Below are positions 28,562-37,353 of a DNA stretch of 64,000 nt, piece after piece. The notes beneath the pieces are model-generated. The model did not search any database. It was not told where the DNA came from and saw nothing but the letters and a program-made list of their open reading frames with translations. Source of the stretch: Flavobacterium sp. ALJ2. GTDB lineage: Bacteria; Bacteroidota; Bacteroidia; Flavobacteriales; Flavobacteriaceae. The stretch is taken from assembly GCF_015594725.1 (NCBI RefSeq), contig NZ_JADNRC010000001.1:372001-436000 (forward strand), in the 5' to 3' direction. Every line of letters starts with the position of its first letter. Position 1 is the stretch's first letter. The translations under genes were made by a program, and so were the position numbers.

Positions 28562-29191
28562 TTATAAATCAATCTTTTTAAGTTCTTTATAATTGGCATA
28601 CAATCTTCGGAGTAGTGAGCCGTATATAAGTCTATAGAAGCACCATACTAAACCTAAGGATATAAGAGTAACTAGAAGTAAAATACATATTACCATTAGC
28701 ATTACTGTACCGTTGGTCGCAATTTTTTCTTTGAGGTAGTTCATTTCAGGGCTAGAGAAAGCAATGAAAAAGCTTATAATAGAGCTTAGAACTACCATTG
28801 CTAAATTATACCAAACATAGTATTGAACCGTTTTTCGGGTTCTTAATATACTGCTCATTAATAATTTTGTCGATTTTGTAGTCGATATAGTAGTATAATT
28901 TTTGTAGAAAAAATACACAAAAATTAGTACTACTACATAATTAAAGTATGTTATTACTTCAAGATATAGTATGTATTCAGGATGATTAATTTGTTTTAAA
29001 AAATCATCAATACTAATTATGTAATTCGATGCAGTCCAAAATAATATTTCTAGAAGACTTATAACTAAGATCCATTTTACAATCGATGACGATTTTTTAT
29101 GAATCATATTATAAATCTCTATCTCGGATACTTGTTGAAAAGTATCTGCAGTTTTATTCCAATCTTTTTTGAGTAAATCCAGCTCTTTCAT
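28562..29191 (-). CDS. Four-helix membrane protein paired with an ECF sigma factor
   Basis: The 209-aa protein has a cytoplasmic N-terminus (KELDLLKKDWNKTADTFQQV) followed by four hydrophobic helices at about 38-58, 78-98, 123-145 and 162-190. It starts 6 bp after the sigma-factor stop on the same strand, so the two are surely cotranscribed. The place suggests a membrane anti-sigma or signal partner, but no known anti-sigma domain (zinc-binding ASD or RskA-like) is visible. Family not recognised. Confidence 0.65.
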   Translation of the reverse strand: MKELDLLKKDWNKTADTFQQVSEIEIYNMIHKKSSSIVKWILVISLLEILFWTASNYIISIDDFLKQINHPEYILYLEVITYFNYVVVLIFVYFFYKNYTTISTTKSTKLLMSSILRTRKTVQYYVWYNLAMVVLSSIISFFIAFSSPEMNYLKEKIATNGTVMLMVICILLLVTLISLGLVWCFYRLIYGSLLRRLYANYKELKKIDL

Positions 29192-29197
29192 GTTTTT

Positions 29198-29692
29198 CTA
29201 AGGATTTAATATTTTTTTAAGTTTCCCTTTAATTCTATTCATTTTCACTCGTGCATTAACTTCACTAATCCCCAAAGTTTCGGCAATTTCTTGGTAATCT
29301 TTATCTTCCAGATACATAAAAACTAATGCTTTCTCGATGTCGTTTAGTTGGTAAACGGCTTTGTACATTAACTTAATCTGTTCTTCTTCTTCATAGTTGT
29401 AATCAACTTCTTTTATAAAATGTTGGTGATTTTCAAACTCTACAGTTGCTATCGAACGTTTTGTTTTTCGATATAATGTAATAGCAGTGTTTAGTGCGAC
29501 TCGATAGGTCCAAGTAGAAAATTTGCTGTCACCTCTAAATTTCGGATATGCTTTCCATAACTGAATGGTAATTTCCTGAAACAAATCCTTATGAGCATCT
29601 TGGTTAGCAGTATATAATCTACAAATTTTGTGGATTATATTCTGGTTTGCCTGTAATTGCACAACAAATGAATGTTCTAAATTATCGCTCAT
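29198..29692 (-). CDS. ECF RNA polymerase sigma factor
   Basis: The 164-aa protein shows region 2 (LFQEITIQLWKAYPKFRGDS, then FSTWTYRVALNTAITLYRK) and region 4 (LNDIEKALVFMYLEDKDYQE then IAETLGISEVNARVKMNRIK), the two-domain layout of extracytoplasmic-function sigma-70 proteins. It directs polymerase to a small regulon, with control probably through the membrane protein encoded right after it. The target promoters are unknown. Confidence 0.93.
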   Translation of the reverse strand: MSDNLEHSFVVQLQANQNIIHKICRLYTANQDAHKDLFQEITIQLWKAYPKFRGDSKFSTWTYRVALNTAITLYRKTKRSIATVEFENHQHFIKEVDYNYEEEEQIKLMYKAVYQLNDIEKALVFMYLEDKDYQEIAETLGISEVNARVKMNRIKGKLKKILNP

Positions 29693-29758
29693 AATTGTAT
29701 AAGTCTTAATAAGGTCGATTTTGTTACATTTTTTTGCTTCAAAAAGAAAATATATGAT

Positions 29759-30820
29759 CTATAGTTCTTTCTCCTTGTAGTAATTCACCATTAAATCAAC
29801 AAATTTACTATAGCTTTCCATGCCGTCTTTTTGTTGGTTCATTTTTAAAAAGTTGTCATAAAAAATATGAAAACCATTTTCAATAAAAGTTTCGTATTGC
29901 TTCCAGAAATCTTGACTCTCTTTGTAGTTTTTTAGAATTCCTGGATGAACAGTTTTTATTATTTGATTGAATAATTTCTCATCTTTTACTTGTAAAAGTC
30001 TTAAACAATAGCGCAAAGCTAAACTATAACCAGAATATTGGATATATAAATTGTTGTTTTTTACTGAAGCCAAAAAACCTATAAAATTGCATTCATTTTC
30101 ACTTGCATAACCCATTTGATGAGCCATTTCGTGATTTGTGGTCATAGGAAAGCTATACATCGGACCAAGACCATTTACTTGGGCTTCATTAGTAAATGGA
30201 TTTAAATAACCGCCAAATCCCATATAAGAAAGTGGTAAGCTAAAAAGAGATTTCTTTACGCTTAAATGTGAATAGGTAAAATAAGGATGTTCAGCTGCAA
30301 GATTAGCATAACCGTTTAAATTCATTTTAAAGACCTGCTCCTGCGAATAAGGAAATACAACTTTGAGGCTATCATTTTTAGCTATTTGTGATTGAATGGA
30401 GTTGGTTTTTGTGATTAGCTTTTGAGTGAAAGCTATTAAATCAGCATCAGAATAATCTTTTTTAATTTTCATTTTTTCAAATAAAGGCTCTCGGTAATAA
30501 TTAAAAGCCCATAGAAAATGAAATAGAAAATAGAATATCGAGAGATAACTTAGGCAGGTCAAGAGATTGTCTTTCCATAACAATTTCCATGATTTTCGTT
30601 CTGTCCAAAGCCATCTTAAAAATAATACTATCAAAATGGAATATATACAATCACCTATAGAAAATGGAATCCATCCGAGTACAATTCTTGAAAAAGAAGC
30701 AATTCTTAAGTATAATCCGTTACTATAGTATTTTTCGATAAATTCAGGAAAAAACGGAATAATCTTTAAGATGATGATTTGCAATAGTAATAATAAGGGA
30801 AGAATGTATTTTCGTTTCAC
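29759..30820 (-). CDS. DUF3810 membrane protein with HExxH metallopeptidase motif
   Basis: The 353-aa protein starts at GTG. It has three N-terminal membrane helices (to about residue 115) and then a domain with TTNHEMAHQMGYASENECNF, which gives the zinc-metallopeptidase pair HEMAH and a downstream Glu within ENE. The GGYLNPFTNEAQVNGLGP stretch is also typical of DUF3810, a Bacteroidota family. It should be an inner-membrane protein with the peptidase-like part outside. A proteolytic function is predicted from the motif only. Confidence 0.82.
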   Translation of the reverse strand: MKRKYILPLLLLLQIIILKIIPFFPEFIEKYYSNGLYLRIASFSRIVLGWIPFSIGDCIYSILIVLFLRWLWTERKSWKLLWKDNLLTCLSYLSIFYFLFHFLWAFNYYREPLFEKMKIKKDYSDADLIAFTQKLITKTNSIQSQIAKNDSLKVVFPYSQEQVFKMNLNGYANLAAEHPYFTYSHLSVKKSLFSLPLSYMGFGGYLNPFTNEAQVNGLGPMYSFPMTTNHEMAHQMGYASENECNFIGFLASVKNNNLYIQYSGYSLALRYCLRLLQVKDEKLFNQIIKTVHPGILKNYKESQDFWKQYETFIENGFHIFYDNFLKMNQQKDGMESYSKFVDLMVNYYKEKEL

Positions 30821-30887
30821 AGTGTAAATTTTGGATAGGTAAATATAAATACAATATCAATTGTATCGGAAAAGAATTTAAACTTTG

Positions 30888-30895
30888 TAACTTTG
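30888..30895 (+). promoter_or_regulatory. TAnnTTTG promoter element before pepD
   Basis: TAACTTTG lies 35 bp upstream of the pepD ATG. A TTG occurs at 30861-30863, 24 bp upstream, slightly further than usual. Confidence 0.5.
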
Positions 30896-30930
30896 AAGTT
30901 GTAAAATGTTAAACTTCAAACAAAACATAA

Positions 30931-32391
30931 ATGAGTCAAGAAATAAGAAATTTAGAACCAAAAGCACTTTGGAATAAGTTTGCCGATTTAAATGCAGTAC
31001 CGCGTCCATCTAAAAAAGAAGAGCGTGTTATTGAGTTTATGAAAAACTTCGGTACTAGTTTAGGATTAGAAACTTTTGAGGATGAAATTCGTAATGTAAT
31101 TATTCGTAAACCAGCCACTCCAGGAATGGAAAATCGCAAAGCCATTGTTTTACAAGGACACTTGGATATGGTACATCAAAAAAATGCCGACACGGTTTTT
31201 GATTTTGATACACAGGGAATAGACATGTATGTTGATGGGGATTGGGTTCGTGCTCGTGGAACGACACTTGGTGCAGACAATGGACTTGGAGTTGCAACAA
31301 TAATGGCAATTTTAGAAAGTAAAGACATTCCGCATCCAGCGATAGAAGCGTTGTTTACAATCGACGAAGAAACAGGAATGACAGGAGCGTTAAATTTAAA
31401 AGGAGGAATTCTTCAAGGACAGATTTTATTGAATCTGGATACTGAAGAAGATGATGAAATTGATATTGGTTGCGCAGGAGGAATTGATGTAACGGCTACA
31501 AGAACCTATAATGAAGAAGATGTTCCGGAAGGTTCAGTTGGACATATTATTACTGTAAAAGGATTAAAAGGGGGTCATTCGGGGATGGATATTCATAAAG
31601 GTTTGGGTAATGCCAATAAAATTATGAACCGTTTGTTGTTTGATGCTTTCGAAAATTTCGGATTGCAAGTAGTTGAGATTAACGGAGGAAGTTTACGGAA
31701 TGCAATTCCAAGAGAAAGTGTAGCGAAAGTAATCATTTCAGAAATGTTTGACGAAGCATACATTTTTGATATGCAGGAAATCATTAATGATATTAAAACG
31801 GAGTATAAAACTACAGAACCAAATCTTACGATAGAAATCATGAAATGTGATTTACCTAAAAAAGTGATGGATTTAGGAGTTCAGGAAGGTATTATTCGTG
31901 CGATTTACGCAGCTCATAATGGAGTTTACAGAATGAGTGCTGATATGGCAGACTTGGTTGAAACTTCAAATAATATTGCTCGTGTTATAGTAAAAGATGG
32001 TGAAATATTAGTTGGATGTTTAACTCGTTCTTCTGTTGAAACATCTAAATTTGATTTAGCTAATTCATTGCGTTCAGCATTTGAACTTGTAGGCTGTGAG
32101 GTAGAACTTTCAGGAAGTTACCCAGGTTGGACTCCAAATGTAAATTCTGAAATATTAGATGTTTTAGTTGGAATCTACGAAAAACAAAATAACGAAAAAC
32201 CAAAAGTTGTGGCTTGTCATGCTGGTTTGGAGTGTGGAATTCTTGGGACAAATTATCCAGATATGGATATGATTTCTTTTGGGCCGACTATTCACGGAGC
32301 ACATTCGCCAGACGAAAGAGCAAGTGTTTCATCTGCTCAGAAATATTGGAAATTTGTTTTAGAAATTCTTTCTAACATTCCAGTTAAGTAA
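30931..32391 (+). CDS. pepD: Aminoacyl-histidine dipeptidase (M20 family)
   Basis: The 486-aa protein has the M20 metal-site motifs in order: LQGHLDMVHQK, GADNGLGVATIMAIL, TIDEETGMTGAL (catalytic Glu pair) and LLNLDTEEDDE, then the GLKGGHSGMDIHKG lid-domain motif and a final MISFGPTIHGAHSPDE. This is the PepD-type Xaa-His dipeptidase, which hydrolyses carnosine-like and other dipeptides in the cytoplasm with two zinc ions. Length is as in the family. A hairpin follows the stop. Confidence 0.96.
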   Translation: MSQEIRNLEPKALWNKFADLNAVPRPSKKEERVIEFMKNFGTSLGLETFEDEIRNVIIRKPATPGMENRKAIVLQGHLDMVHQKNADTVFDFDTQGIDMYVDGDWVRARGTTLGADNGLGVATIMAILESKDIPHPAIEALFTIDEETGMTGALNLKGGILQGQILLNLDTEEDDEIDIGCAGGIDVTATRTYNEEDVPEGSVGHIITVKGLKGGHSGMDIHKGLGNANKIMNRLLFDAFENFGLQVVEINGGSLRNAIPRESVAKVIISEMFDEAYIFDMQEIINDIKTEYKTTEPNLTIEIMKCDLPKKVMDLGVQEGIIRAIYAAHNGVYRMSADMADLVETSNNIARVIVKDGEILVGCLTRSSVETSKFDLANSLRSAFELVGCEVELSGSYPGWTPNVNSEILDVLVGIYEKQNNEKPKVVACHAGLECGILGTNYPDMDMISFGPTIHGAHSPDERASVSSAQKYWKFVLEILSNIPVK

Positions 32392-32407
32392 TAAAGTTTC
32401 AATATTC

Positions 32408-32455
32408 AGTCACGGTTTTCAGTCTTCTTTGAGATTGAAAACTGTGACTTTCACT
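32408..32455 (+). terminator. Hairpin after pepD
   Basis: AGTCACGGTTTTCA (32408-32421) and TGAAAACTGTGACT (32436-32449) pair through 14 positions with one G-T. A weaker outer dyad, TATTCAGT and ACTGAATA, surrounds it. The U-tract after it is short, so it may be a weak terminator or an mRNA end stabiliser. Confidence 0.6.
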
Positions 32456-32487
32456 GAATACTGCGACTAAAAACAGATTACTAAAAA

Positions 32488-32598
32488 TTAGTCTCTTTTA
32501 GGACTATTTTTCTTTTCTCTCTTTTCCTCTTTCTTTTCTTTTGCAGTTTTTAGAGGTTCTTTTTTTGCTGTTTTTTTAGCGTCTTGACTCTTTGCCAT
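32488..32598 (-). CDS. Small lysine-rich protein (36 aa)
   Basis: From ATG 32598 the frame reads MAKSQDAKKTAKKEPLKTAK and then EKKEEKREKK to the stop at 32488-32490. Sixteen of 36 residues are Lys and the composition is strongly basic and alanine/glutamate rich, as in short conserved proteins I recall from Flavobacterium genomes, possibly nucleic-acid-associated. It lies alone between pepD and a decayed gene. Being short, its reality rests on composition and on an intact ATG-to-stop frame. Confidence 0.6.
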   Translation of the reverse strand: MAKSQDAKKTAKKEPLKTAKEKKEEKREKKNSPKRD

Positions 32599-32701
32599 GA
32601 TATTCTAGTTTAGTTAATTTCTTATTATATTAAGTAAATATAGTAACTATTTTAAGAAGATTACTCTTAATGAGCTATTAAAGCATCTCAATTAAAATTT
32701 A

Positions 32702-32943
32702 TTATTTAAATGGCTGTCTGTATGCTTCTATGAAGTCTTTTGCCAGTCGAATTTTAAGCTGTTATTTTAATTTATGATTGATTTCTTTATCTGATTCTTT
32801 CTTTGAAATAAAAACAATAGATGTTGTTTTGGTGTTTTGTGCCTTTTTATAGGAGTAGTTTCTAATGACTAATACAGGTGCAATTAGTATTATGGGCTAC
32901 TATCTATAAAGTGTAGGGCTTTGTTTACTTCTTGTTTTTTCAT
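32702..32943 (-). pseudogene. Decayed gene remnant of unknown family
   Basis: On the minus strand, ATG at 32943 begins MKKQEVNKALHFIDSSP and meets a stop. In another frame the sequence continues protein-like as PVLVIRNYSYKKAQNTKTTS, then VFISKKESDKEINHKLK, an in-frame TAA, and QLKIRLAKDFIEAYRQPFK to a final stop at 32702-32704. One frameshift plus one nonsense codon would explain the pattern. The parent family is not recognised. The rest of the 32.6-33.07 kb gap shows nothing. Confidence 0.4.
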
Positions 32944-33073
32944 TGTAAAAGGAGTTTGTCTAATTTAAAGTTCAAAAAACATATTTGGAAGCTTGCGAAT
33001 GAGAGAGCGGTTGAAGAAAAAAATCCTCAGCTATTTTTGGTAGTGAGGATTCCTTTTTATTATTTTGAATTGA

Positions 33074-33841
33074 TTAATTGCGTTTAAGTATTTTGTATTG
33101 TTCATAACAACCGCTTATGGCGTCCATTATTTGTAAATCATTTGCAGTTTGTATAAAAGAATCAGAATAGTTGCAACGCTTTAAAATCTCAGGGATTTCA
33201 TCTTTGCTTATTCCGAGTAATACGGCTACAGTTTCTCTATCAAATTTTGATTCTAATAGATTACGAACAGTATCGTCTTTTTTCATTTCCTTTAGCTTTC
33301 TTAATTCCTTGGGGTTTTTTCCAAAAAAATTATAAAGCACATCAGTTGGATTAAAAATAGATCCTAGTACTTTTCCAAAAGCATTAGGAGAGTATTCTCC
33401 TGCTTCGTATCCTTGGGTTAATCCGGAAATACTATAACGGTAGTTTTCTTTTGCAGGAATCAGTTTAGAATCAACTTCTAGATATCCGGTTAAGTTAAAA
33501 GGTCTTATTACGACTTCTTCAAGTGCAATTGCCTTTTCGGTAAGCTGAATTTTGGTGACTTTATTTTTTATCCAGTCATTAGTAACACGAATTCTTAAGG
33601 ATTGAAATCCTAAAATAGAGAAGTGTAAAGTGTCATTTAGTTGAACATCAATTTCAAAATATCCTTTTGTATCAGATGTAGCACCTCTTACTTTGTTAAG
33701 ATTGATGATATTTACGCTCGATATAGGAAGTTTTGTATTGTCGTTAACAATATAGCCAGATACGCGCTGAGGATGCTCTGTGTCTTGAGAAAACGCGGTT
33801 GTGGATAGTACTAAAAAAAAGAAGACTACAAAGTATTTCAT
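33074..33841 (-). CDS. Exported protein with carboxypeptidase-regulatory-like domain
   Basis: The 255-aa protein has a signal peptide (YFVVFFFLVLSTTAFSQ, about residues 3-19). The domain at about 24-110 (RVSGYIVNDNTKLPISSVNI, ATSDTKGYFEI) is the carboxypeptidase-D-like beta-sandwich common at the front of Bacteroidota outer-membrane proteins. The remaining 140 residues are mostly helical and unfamiliar, with no TonB receptor barrel, so it is not a truncated SusC. It probably resides in the periplasm or outer membrane. Function unknown. Confidence 0.75.
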   Translation of the reverse strand: MKYFVVFFFLVLSTTAFSQDTEHPQRVSGYIVNDNTKLPISSVNIINLNKVRGATSDTKGYFEIDVQLNDTLHFSILGFQSLRIRVTNDWIKNKVTKIQLTEKAIALEEVVIRPFNLTGYLEVDSKLIPAKENYRYSISGLTQGYEAGEYSPNAFGKVLGSIFNPTDVLYNFFGKNPKELRKLKEMKKDDTVRNLLESKFDRETVAVLLGISKDEIPEILKRCNYSDSFIQTANDLQIMDAISGCYEQYKILKRN

Positions 33842-33928
33842 AAACTGATTTAAAACTCTAAAAGTAGTAATCAGGATTGAATATTATGTAGTCTTCTAGT
33901 ATAATTATAAGAAAATTAACAAAGAGAA

Positions 33929-35824
33929 TTAATCTCTTCTTGGTCTTCTTGGTCTTGTTGAATCACCAAAGCTTTCAGAACGTCTAGGAGCTCTATCTGA
34001 ACTACCTTCATTTCTTGGAGCTGAGCTTCTGAAACCACCTTCTCTTGGAGCAGCGTTTCTATCGCTTCTAAAACCACCTTCTCTTGGAGCAGAATTTCTG
34101 TCGCTTCTAAATCCGCCACCAGAACCTTCTCTTCTTGGAGCAGAACTTCTTCCGCCACCGAATCCGCCACCAGATCTTCCGTTATGGTCACGTCTTCCGC
34201 CACCGTCATTTTTAGAAATTTCAACATTAATACGACGACCTTCTAATTGAACGTTGTTTAATACTTCCATTACTTTGTCAGTGTGTTCAGGATCAGTGTT
34301 AAAGAAAGAGAAACCTTCTTTTACATCTACTTTGAAAACATCGTCACGACCTAAGTCTAATGTTTCTTTCAAGTAGTCTTTTAATGACATCCAATCAAAA
34401 TTATCTCTTGATCCGATGTTAACGAAATATCTTGTTGCTCCACCATTGTTGTTTGGTCTTGCAGCGCCATCTCTATCGTCACGTCTTTCAGAACCAGATG
34501 ATTGATTAGAGATATCTCTGTTCTTTTTGTAATAAGCAATAAAACGGTTAAATTCAACAGAAACCATTTTTTTGATTAATTCTTCTTTAGATAATCCTTC
34601 TAAAACACTGTTAATAGCAGGAAGGTAGCTGTCAATTTCGTGATCAATCTCAGTATCTTTAATCTTATTTGCTAAGTGCAATAATTGAATTTCGCAAATT
34701 TCGATTCCAGAAGGAATTGTTTTTTCTTCAAATTTTTGTTTGATAATTCTTTCGATAGAAGAAATCTTACGTAATTCACTTTTAGTAACAATTACAATAG
34801 AAGTTCCTAATTTCCCAGCTCTACCAGTACGACCAGAACGGTGATTGTATGTTTCAATTTCGTCAGGTAATTGGTAGTTTACTACGTGAGTAATACTATC
34901 AACATCAATACCACGTGCAGCAACATCAGTTGCAACAAGCATCTGAATTTGTCTTCCACGGAAAGATTTCATTACACCATCACGTTGTGCTTGAGATAAA
35001 TCTCCATGCAACGCTGCAGCGCTATATCCATCTTCAACTAATTTTTCTGCTACTGCCTGAGTGTCTCTTTTAGTACGACAGAAAACTACTGAGAAAATGT
35101 CTGGATTAGAATCAGCTAAACGTTTCAAAGCCTCGTAACGATCACGTGCGTTTACTAAGTAAAATTCGTGAGATACAGTTGAAGAACCTGAGTTTTTAGC
35201 TCCAACAGTAATTTCTAATGGCTCATGCATGAATTGTTTTGCAATTCTAGCAACCTCTTGTGGCATAGTTGCAGAGAACAACCATGTGTTTTTTTCGTCT
35301 GGAGATGTAGATAAGATGTTTACGATATCTTCGTAAAAACCCATGTTTAACATTTCATCAGCCTCATCAAGAACGCAATAGTTAATTTGAGAAATGTTTA
35401 CCAATCCTCTGTTAATCATATCTTGCATTCTACCTGGAGTAGCCACAATAATCTGTGCTCCTCTTTTTATGTCTCTAGCTTGTTCTGTAATACTTGCACC
35501 ACCGTAAACAGCTACTACATTAATACCTTTTTCGTATTTAGAGTAGTTTTTGATTTCGTTAGTAATTTGCAAACAAAGCTCGCGGGTTGGAGATAAAATT
35601 AATGCTTGTGTATTTCTATTGTTGGCATCAATTTTCTGAATTAGCGGAAAACCAAAAGCTGCCGTTTTCCCTGTCCCTGTCTGAGCCAACGCAACCATAT
35701 CTGTGTCTTTTTCCAATAATAGGGGAATCGCTTTCTCCTGTACTTCGGTCGGATTTTCAAATCCTAGATCTAAAATCGCCTTCAGTAACGATTCACTCAA
35801 TCCTAATTGTTCAAATTTATTCAT
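33929..35824 (-). CDS. DEAD-box RNA helicase with RNA-binding domain and repeated Arg/Gly-rich tail
   Basis: The start is set at ATG 35824 (631 aa) because an upstream in-frame TTG falls inside the TAATTTTG promoter. Motifs: AQTGTGKTAAF (Walker A), VLDEADEML, FSATMP, and HRSGRTGRAG. After the helicase core (to about 375) comes a dimerisation-type helical segment, a DbpA-like RNA-binding domain (YFVNIGSRDNFDW ... VEISKND) and a tail with repeats of GGFRSDRNxAPRE. It is of the CsdA/DeaD kind, helping ribosome assembly and mRNA unwinding, often more abundant in the cold. The tail resembles an RGG box. Confidence 0.95.
   Translation of the reverse strand: MNKFEQLGLSESLLKAILDLGFENPTEVQEKAIPLLLEKDTDMVALAQTGTGKTAAFGFPLIQKIDANNRNTQALILSPTRELCLQITNEIKNYSKYEKGINVVAVYGGASITEQARDIKRGAQIIVATPGRMQDMINRGLVNISQINYCVLDEADEMLNMGFYEDIVNILSTSPDEKNTWLFSATMPQEVARIAKQFMHEPLEITVGAKNSGSSTVSHEFYLVNARDRYEALKRLADSNPDIFSVVFCRTKRDTQAVAEKLVEDGYSAAALHGDLSQAQRDGVMKSFRGRQIQMLVATDVAARGIDVDSITHVVNYQLPDEIETYNHRSGRTGRAGKLGTSIVIVTKSELRKISSIERIIKQKFEEKTIPSGIEICEIQLLHLANKIKDTEIDHEIDSYLPAINSVLEGLSKEELIKKMVSVEFNRFIAYYKKNRDISNQSSGSERRDDRDGAARPNNNGGATRYFVNIGSRDNFDWMSLKDYLKETLDLGRDDVFKVDVKEGFSFFNTDPEHTDKVMEVLNNVQLEGRRINVEISKNDGGGRRDHNGRSGGGFGGGRSSAPRREGSGGGFRSDRNSAPREGGFRSDRNAAPREGGFRSSAPRNEGSSDRAPRRSESFGDSTRPRRPRRD
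34032..34109 (-). repeat. Tandem 39-bp repeat encoding the helicase tail
   Basis: Two copies of a 39-bp unit (34032-34070 and 34071-34109) differ by only a few bases and encode GGFRSDRNxAPRE. A third, more diverged copy continues to about 34150. The repeat length keeps the frame, so copy number could vary without breaking the protein. Confidence 0.75.
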
Positions 35825-35845
35825 ATGTATTTTTAAAATAGGGTG

Positions 35846-35853
35846 CAAAATTA
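35846..35853 (-). promoter_or_regulatory. TAnnTTTG promoter element of the DEAD-box helicase
   Basis: The minus strand reads TAATTTTG, ending 21 bp upstream of the ATG at 35824. It overlaps the possible TTG start at 35848, which argues against that start. Confidence 0.5.
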
Positions 35854-36032
35854 CTGTTAATTATTCAGATAAACTAATGCTATTTTAAGAATTGTGTATT
35901 TATTATGATTTGATTATCAATTAGTTATATTTGGTGTTGCGTGTGTTGTAATGATTTTTATATAAATTGTAGTAAAAAAAACGTCTTGAAATTTAAATTT
36001 TATGCTGTAAGATGTTGCGTTTTAAAGAATTA

Positions 36033-36608
36033 TTAAATTATGTTAAGAAAATTAATAAGTTGTTGAGTTGCTTTTCCGCGATGACTAATTTTATTTTTGA
36101 TGTTTAGAGGCAATTCAGCAAAGGTTTCTTCGTATCCTTCAGGTTGAAAGACTGGGTCATAACCAAACCCTTGACTCCCTTTTTTATTCTGAGTAATTTG
36201 TCCGTTGGCAATTCCTGTAAATAAATGTTGCTTTCCATTAAGATTCAATGCAATTACAGTTTTAAAATGAGCATTACGATTAGTGATATCTTTTAACCCT
36301 TCTAAAACCTTATTTATATTATCATCAGAGTTACGTTGCTCTCCAGCATATCTAGCCGAATAAACCCCTGGTTCCCCATTTAAAGCACTTATTTCAAGTC
36401 CTGTGTCATCAGCAAAACAATCGTAGCCATATTTTTTAGTTACATAATCGGCCTTAAGAATAGCATTTCCTTCAATAGTATCTGCAGTTTCTGGGATATC
36501 TTCATGACAGCCGATATCTTCCAAGCTTAGTATTTTGATGCTACCATTAAGGATACTTTGTATTTCAAGAATTTTATTTTTATTATTAGAAGCGAAAACT
36601 AGATTCAT
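36033..36608 (-). CDS. rdgB: Non-canonical purine NTP pyrophosphatase (RdgB/HAM1)
   Basis: The 191-aa protein has all family motifs: FASNNKNKILEIQSIL at the N-terminus, CFADDTGLEISALNGEPGVY with the metal-binding acids, SARYAGEQRN, GSQGFGYDPVFQPEGYEETF, and KISHRGKA near the end. It hydrolyses dITP, ITP and XTP to the monophosphates, keeping damaged purines out of DNA and RNA. Length is as expected. Monocistronic with its own promoter-like element. Confidence 0.97.
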   Translation of the reverse strand: MNLVFASNNKNKILEIQSILNGSIKILSLEDIGCHEDIPETADTIEGNAILKADYVTKKYGYDCFADDTGLEISALNGEPGVYSARYAGEQRNSDDNINKVLEGLKDITNRNAHFKTVIALNLNGKQHLFTGIANGQITQNKKGSQGFGYDPVFQPEGYEETFAELPLNIKNKISHRGKATQQLINFLNII

Positions 36609-36643
36609 TATAATAGATTATGTAATTAGAATACGTGTTTACA

Positions 36644-36651
36644 CAAAGTTA
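36644..36651 (-). promoter_or_regulatory. TAnnTTTG promoter element before rdgB
   Basis: The minus strand reads TAACTTTG, 35 bp upstream of the ATG at 36608. Confidence 0.45.
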
Positions 36652-36885
36652 CAATGTTTTTATTGAATTTTGATTCTGGAATGTTTTTTTATGAAACTTC
36701 TATTACTTTACGATAGCTATTGCAATTTCCATCATAAATAGAGGAAAACTTAATTATGGTTATGTACGTAAGCTTTACCAAAGTTTTAAATTTGACAAAG
36801 GTGTATCGTATTGTATATGAATTATAATTGGATTATGTTTGAATTAATGATTTATCGATCCAATTCAATTAAAAACAAAATAAAT

Positions 36886-37293
36886 ATGATTAAGAAAATT
36901 ACCCAAATCTCATTTACTATTGCTATTGTATTATTAGTAGTAAGTTGTAAAAATACCAAGCAAAAGCTTCAAGAATATGTAAGTACTTATAATAGTACTG
37001 CTGCAGTTTTTAAAGGAGAATATGTAACACTTACTACTGCAAGAGGTTATATAAATGATAATAAAGTCGAACTACGTTTTGAAACTAATTTACTTAAAAA
37101 CGATTCTAATAAAGCGGTAGCTAGTATTGTATTTCCTAAATTATTGAAAGATATGATAAGCAAAAATATTATTCCTGAAGAATTAATTAAAGAAGGAGTA
37201 CAGTTTGATGCTTATTTCTTGGCTAGTGATAATACAGTTCTGGATAAAGAAGTCTTGAATAGAGAAACTTTAGATGTTTTATTGAAGGAATAA
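36886..37293 (+). CDS. Small lipoprotein of unknown function
   Basis: ATG 36886 is chosen because it gives a proper lipoprotein signal (IKKITQISFTIAIVLLVVSC, Cys21) at the N-terminus; an ATG 75 bp upstream would bury it. The mature part (about 115 aa) is Lys-rich with a likely beta fold (EYVTLTTARGYINDNKVELR). Family not recognised. It would be anchored in a membrane facing the periplasm or surface. A bidirectional terminator follows. Confidence 0.6.
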   Translation: MIKKITQISFTIAIVLLVVSCKNTKQKLQEYVSTYNSTAAVFKGEYVTLTTARGYINDNKVELRFETNLLKNDSNKAVASIVFPKLLKDMISKNIIPEELIKEGVQFDAYFLASDNTVLDKEVLNRETLDVLLKE

Positions 37294-37315
37294 TTTACTG
37301 GTTGTTCTGGATAAT

Positions 37316-37351
37316 AAAAAAGCCTTTTTGATTGAACAAAAAGGCTTTTTT
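37316..37351. terminator. Bidirectional terminator
   Basis: AAAAAAGCCTTTTTG (37316-37330) and CAAAAAGGCTTTTTT (37337-37351) are perfect 15-bp arms around ATTGAA. It sits between the lipoprotein gene and the convergent glutamate-synthase-like gene, 3 bp beyond the latter's stop. Confidence 0.9.
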
Positions 37352-37353
37352 AT

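Noticed and set aside
33916..34227. A 103-codon frame with repeated VLEAIETLLQEKV-like units on the helicase strand
   Set aside because: It is a frame-shifted reading of the 39-bp tandem repeat inside the DEAD-box helicase gene. The in-frame helicase with RNA-binding domain and tail is clearly the real product.
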